The notes: generated from the letters alone by a model not told the origin. Counted from the stretch's first letter, positions 1 through 9,654 are shown. The stretch is 64,000 nt of DNA from Pseudobacteroides cellulosolvens ATCC 35603 = DSM 2933 (GCF_001262605.1 NZ_LGTC01000001.1:4102001-4166000), one strand, 5' to 3'. Made by a program: numbers and translations.

Positions 1-294
1 AGCATTTTGTATTTTAAAACCTATACCTAATTCCTCAAAATCATACTGCCATGCATTGCCCGCATATTCAAGCACAACCTTTTTAACCGGGTTCACTCTA
101 CCAATCGCGTCGTTTAACCGCTCTTGTGCAGTATTGATATCAAGACCTGACACATCAATTCCATCGATTGAGATACCCAAGTATATGGTTTTATCTTTTA
201 AAACAACTGCTGCAAAAATTGAAATAAATATAATAACAGCGGCAACAGTTGCCCAAATAATCCTTACTTTTTTACTATAACTTTTTTTCAGCAT
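1..294 (-). CDS. VanW-family protein, N-terminal part (runs off the window)
   Basis: Only the first 98 codons are present. They read as a short basic start, one membrane segment (about residues 11-32, a signal anchor), then an extracytoplasmic stretch containing YLGISIDGIDVSGLD and a following helix. That pattern is typical of the YoaR/VanW family, whose N-terminal domain is a putative peptidoglycan-binding fold; the precise function of the family is unknown. The ATG chosen has no good ribosome site. A strong AAGGAGG lies further upstream, ahead of another ATG whose frame closes after 12 codons, and the two frames would fuse if a seven-A run had six (see findings). Family call is moderate; the VanW domain itself lies outside the window. 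Confidence 0.7.
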   Translation of the reverse strand, partial: MLKKSYSKKVRIIWATVAAVIIFISIFAAVVLKDKTIYLGISIDGIDVSGLDINTAQERLNDAIGRVNPVKKVVLEYAGNAWQYDFEELGIGFKIQNA

Positions 295-350
295 CCATCA
301 TATCCTGTTTCATTAAACCTCCTTATAATAAATATTCAATTCAAAGTTAT

Positions 351-1532
351 TTATACTGTTATTCTTATAATTTCTGTATCAGCTATGGCTTTTTCAACCA
401 ATTTCTCTATATTTAAAAGCTCTTCCGATTTGAGTATTTTTTCCAGCCTTGGTTTGGTTTTAGGATGTTTTGCTACAAATACTGTACAACAATCTTCATA
501 TGGTAGTATGGACGTCTCAAAAGTTCCAATTTTCCTCGCCCTATCAATAACCTCATTTTTATCCATACCTATCAGAGGTCTGAACACCGGCATATCAACT
601 ACAATGTTTGTAACAGCAAGACTTTGTATTGTTTGACTGGCCACCTGCCCAACACTTTCTCCGGTAATAAGTGCCATAGCCCCCACAGATTCTGCTATTT
701 TCTCTGCAATCTCCATCATGACCCTTCTCATAATTATAGTCAACTCATCCTCAGGACATTTATCGTTAATTTCCAATTGTATATCTGTAAAAGGAACAAT
801 GTGTAATTTTATCTGTCCGCAGTATGATGCAAGAATTTTTGCCAATTCAATAACTTTATCCTTAGCCCTCTCACTAGTATACGGATAACTGTAAAAATGT
901 ACAGCTTCTATTTCAACTCCACGTTTTGCTATCATCCAGCCAGCAACCGGACTATCAATCCCCCCCGATAGGAGCAGCATAGCCTTCCCGTTAGTTCCGA
1001 TGGGCATACCCCCGTTTGCAGGAATAATCTCAGAATATATATATGTAGACTCACGAACTTCCACATAAAAAATAAAATCCGGATTGTTTACATCAACCTT
1101 TAACTGCTGATTATTTTCCCAGATATGGGAGCCTAATTCCCTGCTTATTTCCGGTGATTGCATAGGGAACTTCTTATTTCCTCTTTTTGCCTCTACTTTA
1201 AACGAACTGTAACACTTTTTTTCTATAAGGTTTTTAACCATTTTAGCTGATTGTTCCTTAATTACATTAAAATCCGATTCAATCTTTAATACAGGACTCA
1301 CTGAAACAATACCGAATACCCTTGTAAGTCTATCTATAGCTTCATTATAATTATAATCATATTCATCTTCCACTGGCTCAACATATATTCTAGCTTGGGA
1401 CCTTATTACTGCTATTTTACCCAAGCTTCCAATAGATTTTTTTATATTGTTCACAAGTTTTTCTTCAAACACAGGTCTGTTTAAGCCCTTTAAAATTATT
1501 TCCCCAACTCGAACCAATATTACCTTTTTCAT
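351..1532 (-). CDS. thiI: tRNA 4-thiouridine synthase / thiamine sulfur-transfer protein ThiI
   Basis: ThiI adenylates U8 of tRNA and moves sulfur onto it; in many bacteria it also feeds sulfur to thiamine thiazole synthesis. The 393-residue protein has an N-terminal ferredoxin-like and THUMP region and a PP-loop ATP pyrophosphatase motif, SGGIDSP, near residue 190. It ends without the rhodanese domain of the E. coli enzyme, which is the usual short firmicute form. The start chosen is the ATG of MKKVILVRVGE, preceded by GTGGAGGATAAA; a GTG four codons earlier overlaps that ribosome site and is unlikely. No cysteine desulfurase gene lies next to it here. The VanW gene follows in the same direction after about 56 bases. 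Confidence 0.95.
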   Translation of the reverse strand: MKKVILVRVGEIILKGLNRPVFEEKLVNNIKKSIGSLGKIAVIRSQARIYVEPVEDEYDYNYNEAIDRLTRVFGIVSVSPVLKIESDFNVIKEQSAKMVKNLIEKKCYSSFKVEAKRGNKKFPMQSPEISRELGSHIWENNQQLKVDVNNPDFIFYVEVRESTYIYSEIIPANGGMPIGTNGKAMLLLSGGIDSPVAGWMIAKRGVEIEAVHFYSYPYTSERAKDKVIELAKILASYCGQIKLHIVPFTDIQLEINDKCPEDELTIIMRRVMMEIAEKIAESVGAMALITGESVGQVASQTIQSLAVTNIVVDMPVFRPLIGMDKNEVIDRARKIGTFETSILPYEDCCTVFVAKHPKTKPRLEKILKSEELLNIEKLVEKAIADTEIIRITV

Positions 1533-1642
1533 TTTATCCTCCACTTTTATGTTTTACATAAATTTATTTAATATACTAAAAGCATAACTTCCAAACAATT
1601 TTACCACAATATCCTAAAGCATTATACAAATCATGAAGTAAT

Positions 1643-1713
1643 TTTGCAACCTTGATTGTTGTAACAGAAAATTGTGGCACGGAATACATCATGATTTCCT
1701 AGACATCAAGAAA
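1643..1713. repeat. Dispersed repeat family R1, copy A
   Basis: The segment begins CTTGATTGTTGT, passes through AGAAAATTGTGG and ends ATTTCCTAGACATCAAGAAA. The CTTGAT and ATCAAG ends and the central GAAA/TTTC blocks pair as a long imperfect hairpin. The same order of blocks recurs downstream of gltD, downstream of yqeY and downstream of the amidase gene. Unlike two of those copies, no obvious terminator hairpin follows here. Confidence 0.6.
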
Positions 1714-1907
1714 TTAATAATCTAAAATAGTATTTAAATGTTATAAATGTTGAACAGTTGGGTATCAATATAATAAGCAATTTTAATGTTTCTTTTTGAA
1801 ATTTGATATATTTTTTTATTTTTTTAAAAAGAACTATTGTTAACCGGGATTTACAATACTATAATATAATTATAGCAATAATAATTAATAAAATTTGAAA
1901 ATACTAT

Positions 1908-1935
1908 TTGCTAATTCAATTTCTTTTTGTATAAT
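1908..1935 (+). promoter_or_regulatory. Putative sigma-A promoter of the XRE regulator
   Basis: TTGCTA, a 16-base spacer and TATAAT lie about 60 bases before the start codon. The -10 box is perfect and the -35 box is a 4/6 match. Confidence 0.5.
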
Positions 1936-1994
1936 ATATTGTGATTTATATAACATAAAAATGCAATAGTATTAATAATTTCTGGAGTGATTAG

Positions 1995-2657
1995 ATGGGT
2001 CATTTAAGTAACTTGATTAAAACCAGAAGGCAAAGTGCCGGTTTCTCACTGAGAGAATTTTCAGAAAAATGCGGCCTTAGTCATACTTATATTAAAAATC
2101 TTGAAGAAACAGATCCAAGAACAGGGAAGGAAATCGTTCCAACTGTAGAGTCATTGGATAAGATAGCACGTGCTTTAAATATGACTCTGGAGGAACTGTT
2201 AAAGGAAATCGGTTATATCAAGAAAGACACTAATTTAAGTTTTGAAGGATCAAACCTTAAGATGATAAGAGGTAGTAAGTCTTATAAGGATATTACCGAT
2301 GATATTTTCTTAAAAACAAATAGAAAAATAGATCCTTCAATCTATGAAGATATGGAGAAAGGAAATGATGAAAGTCCTTCCCCTATTTTGGTTGATATTT
2401 TAGCAAACTATTCAGGTGTCGACAGATCGTTCTTTTATCGCAGGAATAACCCAGATGACTTAAGAAGGGCACAACTCATTGACCCTTATCGTGTTTATGA
2501 TGATCACAAAAAAAGTCCTTTAGATCACATAAAGAACGCAGAGTTGAAGGAGTTTATAGAAAATCCTGAAAATGTTGATTATCTGCTTCTTGCTAAAGAA
2601 TTGAAAAGCAAGAAGATAAAAGTTAAGTTCATTCGCGATATGATTTTTGACGATTAA
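1995..2657 (+). CDS. XRE-family helix-turn-helix transcriptional regulator
   Basis: A 220-residue DNA-binding protein. Residues about 6-70 form a classic XRE helix-turn-helix (LIKTRRQSAGFSLREFSEKCG, then a recognition helix LSHTYIKNLEE). The middle (about 95-150) looks like a second, degenerate helix-turn-helix (RKIDPSIYEDMEKGNDESPS). The C-terminal 70 residues resemble no domain I can name. The ATG follows TGGAGTGATTAG. The gene stands alone, divergent from thiI, with its own promoter and a terminator after it, so its targets cannot be inferred from neighbours. It could belong to the group of clostridial developmental or stress regulators, but that is a guess. Confidence 0.8.
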   Translation: MGHLSNLIKTRRQSAGFSLREFSEKCGLSHTYIKNLEETDPRTGKEIVPTVESLDKIARALNMTLEELLKEIGYIKKDTNLSFEGSNLKMIRGSKSYKDITDDIFLKTNRKIDPSIYEDMEKGNDESPSPILVDILANYSGVDRSFFYRRNNPDDLRRAQLIDPYRVYDDHKKSPLDHIKNAELKEFIENPENVDYLLLAKELKSKKIKVKFIRDMIFDD

Positions 2658-2660
2658 GCA

Positions 2661-2712
2661 AATCATGATTGAAATATAACTTAGTTATTTTTGATCATAA
2701 CTAAGAATGATT
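2661..2712. repeat. Possible degenerate end of repeat family R2
   Basis: CATGATTGAAATATAACTT just after the regulator gene is nearly identical to the outer arm of the R2 repeats near 15.7 and 23.9 kb. It is followed by a local hairpin, AACTTAGTTAT with ATAACTAAG. The rest of the R2 unit is missing, so this may be a remnant. Confidence 0.4.
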
Positions 2713-2727
2713 AAGGGGTATTTTTCC

Positions 2728-2756
2728 AGACCGGCTATTTTGACCGGTCTTTTTGT
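2728..2756 (+). terminator. Rho-independent terminator after the XRE regulator
   Basis: AGACCGG pairs perfectly with CCGGTCT across a nine-base loop and is followed by TTTTG. It lies between convergent genes; the T-run is present only on the plus strand. Confidence 0.85.
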
Positions 2757-2778
2757 CATTTCATATTAATTTTGAAAT

Positions 2779-4443
2779 TTACTTTCTGCCATTGTCTTTC
2801 TTTTCCAGCAGATCAATAACATGGTCGGTCTTTTCTTCCATCAGAAGCTGTTTTATAGTATCAAGCTCAGCTTCACGCTTTTTCTGGTTAATATGTATCT
2901 TCTTCTTCATTTTGATTGTAGCCATTATAAACCATCCAAGAAATGCTATAATTACAACGAATATAGATAATATAATTTTTGTCTTTAATGTAATTCCACT
3001 TTGTGAAACTTCGCTTTCACTTTCTTTATCATTATTTCCTTTCTGAACTATAGCAGTCGGCTTTGTCTCCATTGTGCTAAAAGCTTGACTTCTATCAGTA
3101 ACCGCAACTACGTCATCAGTTGTTTGTATAGGTGTTGTAATTATGCCACCTATTTCTGTCGGTGCTATAGTCACAGATATCACTTCAGTTTGAACAGCAA
3201 CCGACATAGCCTCCGCTGAAGGGCTCCGCTCAGATAACTTTCTAAGTATGTTATATGCCTTAATATTGTATAAATATGATTTCTGAGGGTTTAATCCAAT
3301 ATCTTTAAACTTGCAGGCAGATGTAGTTCCAATAAGTTTATTATCCCTAAATACTTGATAAATAACATTACCGGTAGCATCCTTTATACTTGACCACTCC
3401 AAAACACAATAATTTTCTTTTCTTTCTGTTATATTGAGATGTGCAGGTGAAGAAGGCGGATAATCACAGTACCTCTTGTCTGCCCAAAGCTCAATCTGTG
3501 ATATATTTGGAGGCTGCTTGGAATCTACCCTGCTTACATGAAACCTCCAGAATCGTTTTTTCACAGGTATTGAAAGTATTATATTTGCATGGCTTTCAAA
3601 ATCCAGATCCATTCCTTTTGCATAGACCAGCTTATATGTTCCGGACTTGGAGTTTAGGTCATTAATAGAATCAGCTGCTTCCAAAACAAGCCTGTCCGTC
3701 TCGTGACTCCCTTTATCCTTACCAACAAAAAATCTGATTCTATTTATCATCACTGATAGATCACCCATATCAACAACCACATTTGTAGGATTACTTTTCC
3801 CAGCGAAAAATGTGGTTGGGTTCCCATCAAAGGCAGCATTAACATTGTTATTTATAACATTATCAACCTGCACTTTTATGTCTTTAGATTTTATAAAACT
3901 CATCAAATCCAGGTTTATCCCCTGATAATCAGACCATAATTGCAGCTCAGGTATCTGTACTGAATCCTCGCCAATTGCTTTCAGGGTAAACCTCCATATT
4001 TTCCTAGTCACAGGTGTAGATAACTCCATCTCATCCCATATACTGTCTATTGTAGTGCTTTTTTTAGATATCACCAATCTATAGGAATTTGTCTTGTTAT
4101 CCATATCAACCTGGCTGTCAGCACATTCAAGCCACCAATCGTATACAGTATCATAATAACCTGGCTTTCCTAACGATACTTTTGCATTACTAATTTCAAC
4201 TCTTTCAGGATATTCTATTTGAACCCAGGCAGGATTCACTTTAGCTGTACGTGCATATGTATTTATATCTCCATCAAAACAATCGCTTGCAATCCCCTCA
4301 TCAACGGGAGAAGATCTAATACGTGCACCTGCAATATCAGGCTGGTAGGACCACCCTGCACTATTAACACATATAGAGTTAAGAAATATAATAATTATAG
4401 TACATATTGATATTTTTAGGAGAGCTATAATTCTTTTTTTCAT
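2779..4443 (-). CDS. Membrane-anchored surface protein with F5/8-type C-like and fibronectin III domains
   Basis: The 554-residue protein starts with a signal peptide (MKKRIIALLKISICTIIII...). Two similar beta-sandwich repeats follow, about residues 30-175 and 180-325. Each contains an AFDGN/CFDGD-type motif, an arginine-rich LVLEAADS/WLECADS strand and a KRFWRFHVSR/RKIWRFTLKA strand, which is the pattern of discoidin (F5/8 type C) carbohydrate-binding folds. A fibronectin type III domain spans about 330-425, followed by a Thr/Ser-rich stretch, one transmembrane helix (about 490-512) and a short charged cytosolic tail. I infer binding of carbohydrate or another ligand at the outer cell surface. 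No catalytic domain is visible. The ATG follows AAGGTGATTT. Confidence 0.7.
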   Translation of the reverse strand: MKKRIIALLKISICTIIIIFLNSICVNSAGWSYQPDIAGARIRSSPVDEGIASDCFDGDINTYARTAKVNPAWVQIEYPERVEISNAKVSLGKPGYYDTVYDWWLECADSQVDMDNKTNSYRLVISKKSTTIDSIWDEMELSTPVTRKIWRFTLKAIGEDSVQIPELQLWSDYQGINLDLMSFIKSKDIKVQVDNVINNNVNAAFDGNPTTFFAGKSNPTNVVVDMGDLSVMINRIRFFVGKDKGSHETDRLVLEAADSINDLNSKSGTYKLVYAKGMDLDFESHANIILSIPVKKRFWRFHVSRVDSKQPPNISQIELWADKRYCDYPPSSPAHLNITERKENYCVLEWSSIKDATGNVIYQVFRDNKLIGTTSACKFKDIGLNPQKSYLYNIKAYNILRKLSERSPSAEAMSVAVQTEVISVTIAPTEIGGIITTPIQTTDDVVAVTDRSQAFSTMETKPTAIVQKGNNDKESESEVSQSGITLKTKIILSIFVVIIAFLGWFIMATIKMKKKIHINQKKREAELDTIKQLLMEEKTDHVIDLLEKKDNGRK

Positions 4444-4907
4444 AAATCACCTTGAATAATAAATTGTCAATTCCTCCAGATTTGCTGCTCCAGAAATCAC
4501 TAAAAAAGTAGCTAAAAAGCATTCATGGGCATAATTTAATAATACTATAATTATAATTCAAAGTAAATACAGCACTATAAAACATACATTTCTTACCTCA
4601 AACTTTTTTGCAAGAATCAGCTTTTTAACTTTCATTTTTTTGTTTTAAAACTATTGTACCCACGGAATTTAAGTGTTATAATGAGTTAACTAAGATATTT
4701 TTGCAGCATTTTAATATTTGAATTGCAAATTTAATCAAGTATTTAATCAAGTATTTATTAGATTAAATTAAACTTAGTAATATTAATGTTTACTTTAAGC
4801 GAGTTCTAAAAATAACTGATGAACTGAGGATGAATTATAAAAATTAATCGGTTTTTATAGCTAAAGTAAATTTAATATATTAATAAATTTAGAAAGGTTG
4901 CTTTAGG
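4444..4907. other. Divergent intergenic region ahead of gltB
   Basis: About 460 AT-rich bases separate the surface-protein gene from gltB. They contain one strong plus-strand promoter and a 225-base gltB leader. The leader has a short direct repeat (AATCAAGTATTT, twice) and an imperfect stem that pairs CTAAAAATAACTGAT with ATCGGTTTTTATAG. I recognise no known riboswitch. Confidence 0.5.
4654..4682 (+). promoter_or_regulatory. Sigma-A promoter of gltB
   Basis: TTGTAC, a 17-base spacer and TATAAT. The same -35/-10 pair and spacing occur ahead of the GT4 operon near 11.3 kb. It lies about 225 bases before the gltB start, which leaves a long leader. Confidence 0.8.
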
Positions 4908-7900
4908 ATGATTAAGAAGAATGGTTTACCTCCAAAGCAGGGTTTATATGACCCTCTGTATGAAAAAGATGCTTGTGGTATTGGATTTGTAGTAAATGTT
5001 AAGGGTAAAAGATCCAACAAAATTGTTGGTCAGGCCTTAACTATACTCAATAACCTGACACATCGTGGTGGCTCAGGTTCCGAACCTAATACTGGCGACG
5101 GGGCTGGTATTTTGATACAGATACCTCATACCTTTTTAAAAAATGAATTATTATTATCGGGAATAGACCTTCCCGAGTATGGAAGCTATGGCGTCGGAAT
5201 GATATTTTTACCGCCTGATGCGGATCAACGTGATATGTGTGAGAAAAAGATGGAAGAAATAATAAGGTCCGAAGGTCAGACTTTATTAGGTTGGAGAACA
5301 GTTCCAACCGATGATTCTACACTCGGAAGTTCTGCAAAAGCATGCATGCCGTTTATACGTCAGGTATTCATTGGTAAGAGCTCCGATTTGAAAGATGACC
5401 TGGATTTTGAAAGAAAGCTTTATGTAATTAGAAAACTTGCCGAGAAAAGTATACGATATGCCCAAAAGGACAATAATGAATTTTTCTATATAGCAAGCTT
5501 ATCCTGCAGAACTATTGTTTATAAGGGTATGCTTACCGCACAGCAGGTTGGAGAGTTTTATAAAGATCTTAGCAGCGATAGCGTGGATACAGCAATGGCA
5601 CTTGTTCACTCACGTTACAGTACAAATACATTTCCTAGCTGGGAAAGGGCTCACCCAAATCGCTATATAATGCATAACGGAGAAATTAATACATTAAGAG
5701 GAAATGTCAACTGGATGAATGCAAGACAATCGGTGATAAAAACTGATAAATTCGGCGATGACATATCAAAAATATTCCCAATAGTAAATGAGGATGGCAG
5801 TGACTCTGCCATATTTGACAACTGTCTTGAGTTTCTTACACTTTCAGGGCGTTCCATTCCTCATGCTGTAATGATGATGATACCTGAACCATGGTCAAAA
5901 AATGAAAGTATGGACGATAAGAAAAAAGCTTTTTATGAATATCATTCATGTCTTATTGAGCCTTGGGACGGTCCTGCTGCCATCTCCTTTACAGATGGTA
6001 AAATGGTAGGTGCTGTACTTGATAGAAATGGTTTAAGACCAGCAAGATATTATATAACAAAAGATGATATGGTGATTTTATCATCTGAAGTGGGTGTTTT
6101 GGAAATTCCTCCTGAAAAGGTTATTGCCAAAGAACGTCTACACCCCGGAAGAATGCTTCTTATTGACATGGAAGCCGGTAAAATAATAAATGATGCTGAG
6201 TTAAAGGAAAAAATCGTCAATGAAAAGCCATACAGAGAGTGGCTTGATAAAAACCTTGTGACATTGGAAGAGCTTCCTGAGCCTAAATCAGTTATTGAAC
6301 CTGATCATGAAACTGTATTACAGCGTCAGAAAGCTTTTGGATACAGCTACGAAGATCTTCGTACAGTTCTTTTGCCAATGGCAAAGGATGGAGTTGAGCC
6401 TATTGGAGCCATGGGTATAGACACCCCATTAGCTGTATTATCCGATAAACCTCAGCTTCTATATAACTACTTCAAGCAGTTGTTTGCACAGGTAACAAAT
6501 CCACCTATAGATGCTTTGCGTGAGGAAATAGTTACAGGTACAGAAACCTATATGGGTTCTGAGGGAAATCTGGTAGATCCTACTCCTGAAAGCTGTCATC
6601 AATTAAAGCTTAAAACTCCTGTAATTGATAATCATGAACTGGAAAAGCTGCGTAGCATAAAAGAACCTGGATTTAAAGCAGTTACACTCCCAATATTATT
6701 TAAGGTTTCTGAAGGAGGTCAGGGTCTTAAAAAAGCTATGGATGCTCTTTTCGCAGAAGCTGATAAGGCCTTTAGCCAAGGTGCAAATATCCTTATACTA
6801 TCAGATAGAGGTTTAGATAGAAACTATGCACCAATTCCTGCACTCTTAGCGGTGTCAGGACTTCATCACCACCTTATACGCAAGGCTACAAGAACACAGC
6901 TCAGTATAGTTCTTGAGTCCGGTGAACCCAGGGAAGTCCATCATATTGCTTTATTGTTGGGCTATGGTGCATCTGCTATTAACCCATACCTGGCATTTGA
7001 AACAATTGATGATATGATTGGTCAGGATATGATAAAAAATACAGACCATAAATCAGCTGTTAAAAAATACATTAAGTCTTTGACTAAAGGTGTAGTTAAA
7101 GTATTGTCAAAAATGGGTATATCTACTATCCAGAGCTATCAGGGTGCCCAGATATTCGAGTCTATTGGTATTAAAAAGGAAGTTGTGGACAAATACTTTA
7201 CCTGGACCCCTTCAAGAATAGAAGGTATAGGACTGGAAGAAATTGCAGCAGAAGCTGCACTTCGCCATAAAACAGCCTTTTCTGAACGTGTAGTTGATGA
7301 ATATGTATTGGAAAGTGAAGGTCAGTATCAATGGCGTAAAAACGGTGAATATCACATGTATAATCCCGAAACCATTTATACATTGCAAAAAGCTTGCCGT
7401 ACAGGTGATTATTCATCATTTAAGGAATATTCAAAATTATTGAATATTCAGAGTCAAAAACTCTGTACCTTAAGAGGCTTAATGGAATTCAAACCTTCAA
7501 TTACACCTGTTCCTATAGAAGAGGTTGAATCTGTGGAATCAATATGCAAACGCTTTAAAACCGGTGCCATGTCTTATGGTTCAATAAGCCAGGAAGCCCA
7601 CGAAGCAATGGCTATCGCCATGAACAGGATAGGCGGTAAAAGTAATACCGGCGAAGGCGGAGAAGATGTTTCAAGATTTAAGCCTATGGAAAACGGAGAT
7701 TCCAAATGCAGTGCCATAAAACAGGTTGCATCAGGAAGGTTCGGCGTTACAAGTGAATATTTGGTTAATGCAAAAGAAATACAGATAAAGATGGCACAGG
7801 GAGCAAAGCCTGGAGAAGGCGGTCAGCTGCCAGGACGTAAGGTATACCCCTGGGTTGCACACACAAGGCATTCAACCCCCGGTGTCGGTCTTATTTCACC

Positions 7901-9512
7901 GCCACCTCATCATGATATATACTCTATCGAAGACTTAGCCGAGCTTATTCATGATTTAAAAAATGCCAACGAGGATGCCCGTATAAATGTAAAACTGGTT
8001 TCCGAAGTAGGTGTCGGAACAATTGCAGCAGGGGTTGCAAAAGGTAGAGCTGATGTAATATTGATAAGCGGATATGACGGCGGAACCGGAGCTTCACCAA
8101 GGACCAGCATAAGGCACGCAGGTCTTCCGTGGGAGCTTGGACTTTCGGAAGCCCATCAGACATTACTTCTTAATAATTTAAGAAGCAGAGTTGTTGTTGA
8201 AACAGACGGCAAGCTCATGACAGGCCGTGATGTTGTTATTGCCGCACTTTTAGGTGCTGAAGAATTCGGCTTTGCAACAGCTCCATTAGTTGTATTAGGC
8301 TGTGTTATGATGAGGGTTTGTAACCTTGATACATGTCCTGTTGGAGTTGCAACACAAAATCCTGAGCTTAGAAAGAAATTTAAAGGAGATCCACAGCATT
8401 TAGTAAATTTCATGCAGTTCATAGCACAGGAAATGCGGGAAATCATGGCTCAATTGGGCTTTAGAACAATAAATGAAATGATTGGAAGAACCGATAAACT
8501 TGAGATGTTAAATGCAGTAGATCACTGGAAAGCAAAAGGTGTTGATTATTCCGCCATACTTTATCAGCCGGAGGTACCAGCTGAGTATGGTCGCTATTGC
8601 CAAATGTCACAGGATCATGAAATCGATAAAACACTTGATAAGAAGGTTCTTTTGGATCTATGCAAACCTGCCCTTGAAAAGGCTGAAAAAGTTAATGCAA
8701 CTATACCCATTAAGAATATCAACCGTGTTGTGGGTACAATTGTTGGAAGTGAAGTTACTAAAAAATACGGAGGAAAAGGTCTTCCTGAAGACACCATAAC
8801 CCTGAATTTTAAAGGTTCTGCCGGCCAAAGTTTTGGTGCGTTTGTTCCTAATGGTATGACAATGCTTCTTGAAGGTGATTCCAATGACTATGTTGGAAAA
8901 GGACTTTCAGGTGGAAAGCTCATTATTTATCCTCCAAAAGAATCAACTTTTATACCGGAAGAAAATATAATTATCGGTAATGTTGCTTTCTATGGTGCTA
9001 CCAGTGGGAAAGCCTATATAAGAGGTGTAGCAGGCGAACGTTTCTGCGTTCGTAACAGTGGAGTTCATGCAGTTGTAGAAGGCGTAGGAGATCATGGATG
9101 CGAATATATGACCGGAGGAAGAGTTGTGGTCCTTGGCCAAACAGGCCGTAACTTTGCTGCCGGTATGTCAGGCGGCGTCGCTTATGTGTATGATATAGAC
9201 GGCGACTTTGCATCAAAGAGATGCAACACGGAAATGGTTGAGCTTCAAACAGTTGTTGATACTGAAGATATCATTGAGCTTAAGACGATGATACAAAAGC
9301 ATATTGAATACACTGGAAGCCAGCATGCCAAGAACATACTGGATGATTGGAGCAATTCCCTGTCAAAGTTTGTTAAGATCATTCCTAAAGACTATAAGCG
9401 AATGATTTCTGCTATTAAAAAAGCACAGGAAAGCGGTCTTACCGGAGACGATGCTCTTATGTCGGCATTTGAAGCCAATTTCCGTGATACAGCTCGAGTC
9501 GGCGGCAATTAA
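4908..9512 (+). CDS. gltB: Glutamate synthase large (alpha) subunit
   Basis: GltB hydrolyses glutamine and uses the ammonia to convert 2-oxoglutarate to glutamate; electrons come from NADPH through GltD. The 1534 residues are full length for the family. The glutaminase domain follows a 22-residue propeptide, and Cys23 in EKDACGIGFV is the expected N-terminal nucleophile after processing. The central and FMN domains follow (for example GAKPGEGGQLPG and SGYDGGTGASPRTS). The 3Fe-4S cysteines appear as CNLDTCPVG with a preceding Cys. The GXGXG beta-helix domain closes the protein. The start has AGAAAGG upstream. gltD follows after 142 bases, separated by a large stem-loop. Confidence 0.97.
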   Translation: MIKKNGLPPKQGLYDPLYEKDACGIGFVVNVKGKRSNKIVGQALTILNNLTHRGGSGSEPNTGDGAGILIQIPHTFLKNELLLSGIDLPEYGSYGVGMIFLPPDADQRDMCEKKMEEIIRSEGQTLLGWRTVPTDDSTLGSSAKACMPFIRQVFIGKSSDLKDDLDFERKLYVIRKLAEKSIRYAQKDNNEFFYIASLSCRTIVYKGMLTAQQVGEFYKDLSSDSVDTAMALVHSRYSTNTFPSWERAHPNRYIMHNGEINTLRGNVNWMNARQSVIKTDKFGDDISKIFPIVNEDGSDSAIFDNCLEFLTLSGRSIPHAVMMMIPEPWSKNESMDDKKKAFYEYHSCLIEPWDGPAAISFTDGKMVGAVLDRNGLRPARYYITKDDMVILSSEVGVLEIPPEKVIAKERLHPGRMLLIDMEAGKIINDAELKEKIVNEKPYREWLDKNLVTLEELPEPKSVIEPDHETVLQRQKAFGYSYEDLRTVLLPMAKDGVEPIGAMGIDTPLAVLSDKPQLLYNYFKQLFAQVTNPPIDALREEIVTGTETYMGSEGNLVDPTPESCHQLKLKTPVIDNHELEKLRSIKEPGFKAVTLPILFKVSEGGQGLKKAMDALFAEADKAFSQGANILILSDRGLDRNYAPIPALLAVSGLHHHLIRKATRTQLSIVLESGEPREVHHIALLLGYGASAINPYLAFETIDDMIGQDMIKNTDHKSAVKKYIKSLTKGVVKVLSKMGISTIQSYQGAQIFESIGIKKEVVDKYFTWTPSRIEGIGLEEIAAEAALRHKTAFSERVVDEYVLESEGQYQWRKNGEYHMYNPETIYTLQKACRTGDYSSFKEYSKLLNIQSQKLCTLRGLMEFKPSITPVPIEEVESVESICKRFKTGAMSYGSISQEAHEAMAIAMNRIGGKSNTGEGGEDVSRFKPMENGDSKCSAIKQVASGRFGVTSEYLVNAKEIQIKMAQGAKPGEGGQLPGRKVYPWVAHTRHSTPGVGLISPPPHHDIYSIEDLAELIHDLKNANEDARINVKLVSEVGVGTIAAGVAKGRADVILISGYDGGTGASPRTSIRHAGLPWELGLSEAHQTLLLNNLRSRVVVETDGKLMTGRDVVIAALLGAEEFGFATAPLVVLGCVMMRVCNLDTCPVGVATQNPELRKKFKGDPQHLVNFMQFIAQEMREIMAQLGFRTINEMIGRTDKLEMLNAVDHWKAKGVDYSAILYQPEVPAEYGRYCQMSQDHEIDKTLDKKVLLDLCKPALEKAEKVNATIPIKNINRVVGTIVGSEVTKKYGGKGLPEDTITLNFKGSAGQSFGAFVPNGMTMLLEGDSNDYVGKGLSGGKLIIYPPKESTFIPEENIIIGNVAFYGATSGKAYIRGVAGERFCVRNSGVHAVVEGVGDHGCEYMTGGRVVVLGQTGRNFAAGMSGGVAYVYDIDGDFASKRCNTEMVELQTVVDTEDIIELKTMIQKHIEYTGSQHAKNILDDWSNSLSKFVKIIPKDYKRMISAIKKAQESGLTGDDALMSAFEANFRDTARVGGN

Positions 9513-9600
9513 AATTGTTAGTAATCTTGCATTTGACAGAGTAAATAACAGCGATTTTATGTGATTTACGATAGGCAAATGCATAGATTACTCAATTTTA
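9511..9600. other. Long imperfect stem-loop between gltB and gltD
   Basis: AAAATTGTTAGTAATCTTGC plus ATTTG at the left pairs with CAAATGCATAGATTACTC plus AATTTTA at the right, enclosing about 40 bases. It begins at the gltB stop codon and ends about 55 bases before gltD. It lacks the T-run of a normal terminator, so it could be an mRNA processing or stability element that sets the GltB:GltD ratio. Confidence 0.6.
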
Positions 9601-9654
9601 ATAAATTAAAATTGACGGTATAATTTAAAGTTGATTATATATGGAGGAAATATT

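Larger units (their letters stand above)
1533..1994. other. Divergent intergenic region between thiI and the XRE regulator
   Basis: About 460 AT-rich bases lie between two divergently read genes. The thiI-proximal half carries one copy of repeat family R1. The half next to the regulator carries a plausible sigma-A promoter. I see no convincing open reading frame or other structured RNA here. Confidence 0.6.

Noticed and set aside
4683..4907. Possible glutamine or other riboswitch in the gltB leader
   Set aside because: Only one weak imperfect stem and no terminator or recognisable aptamer core.
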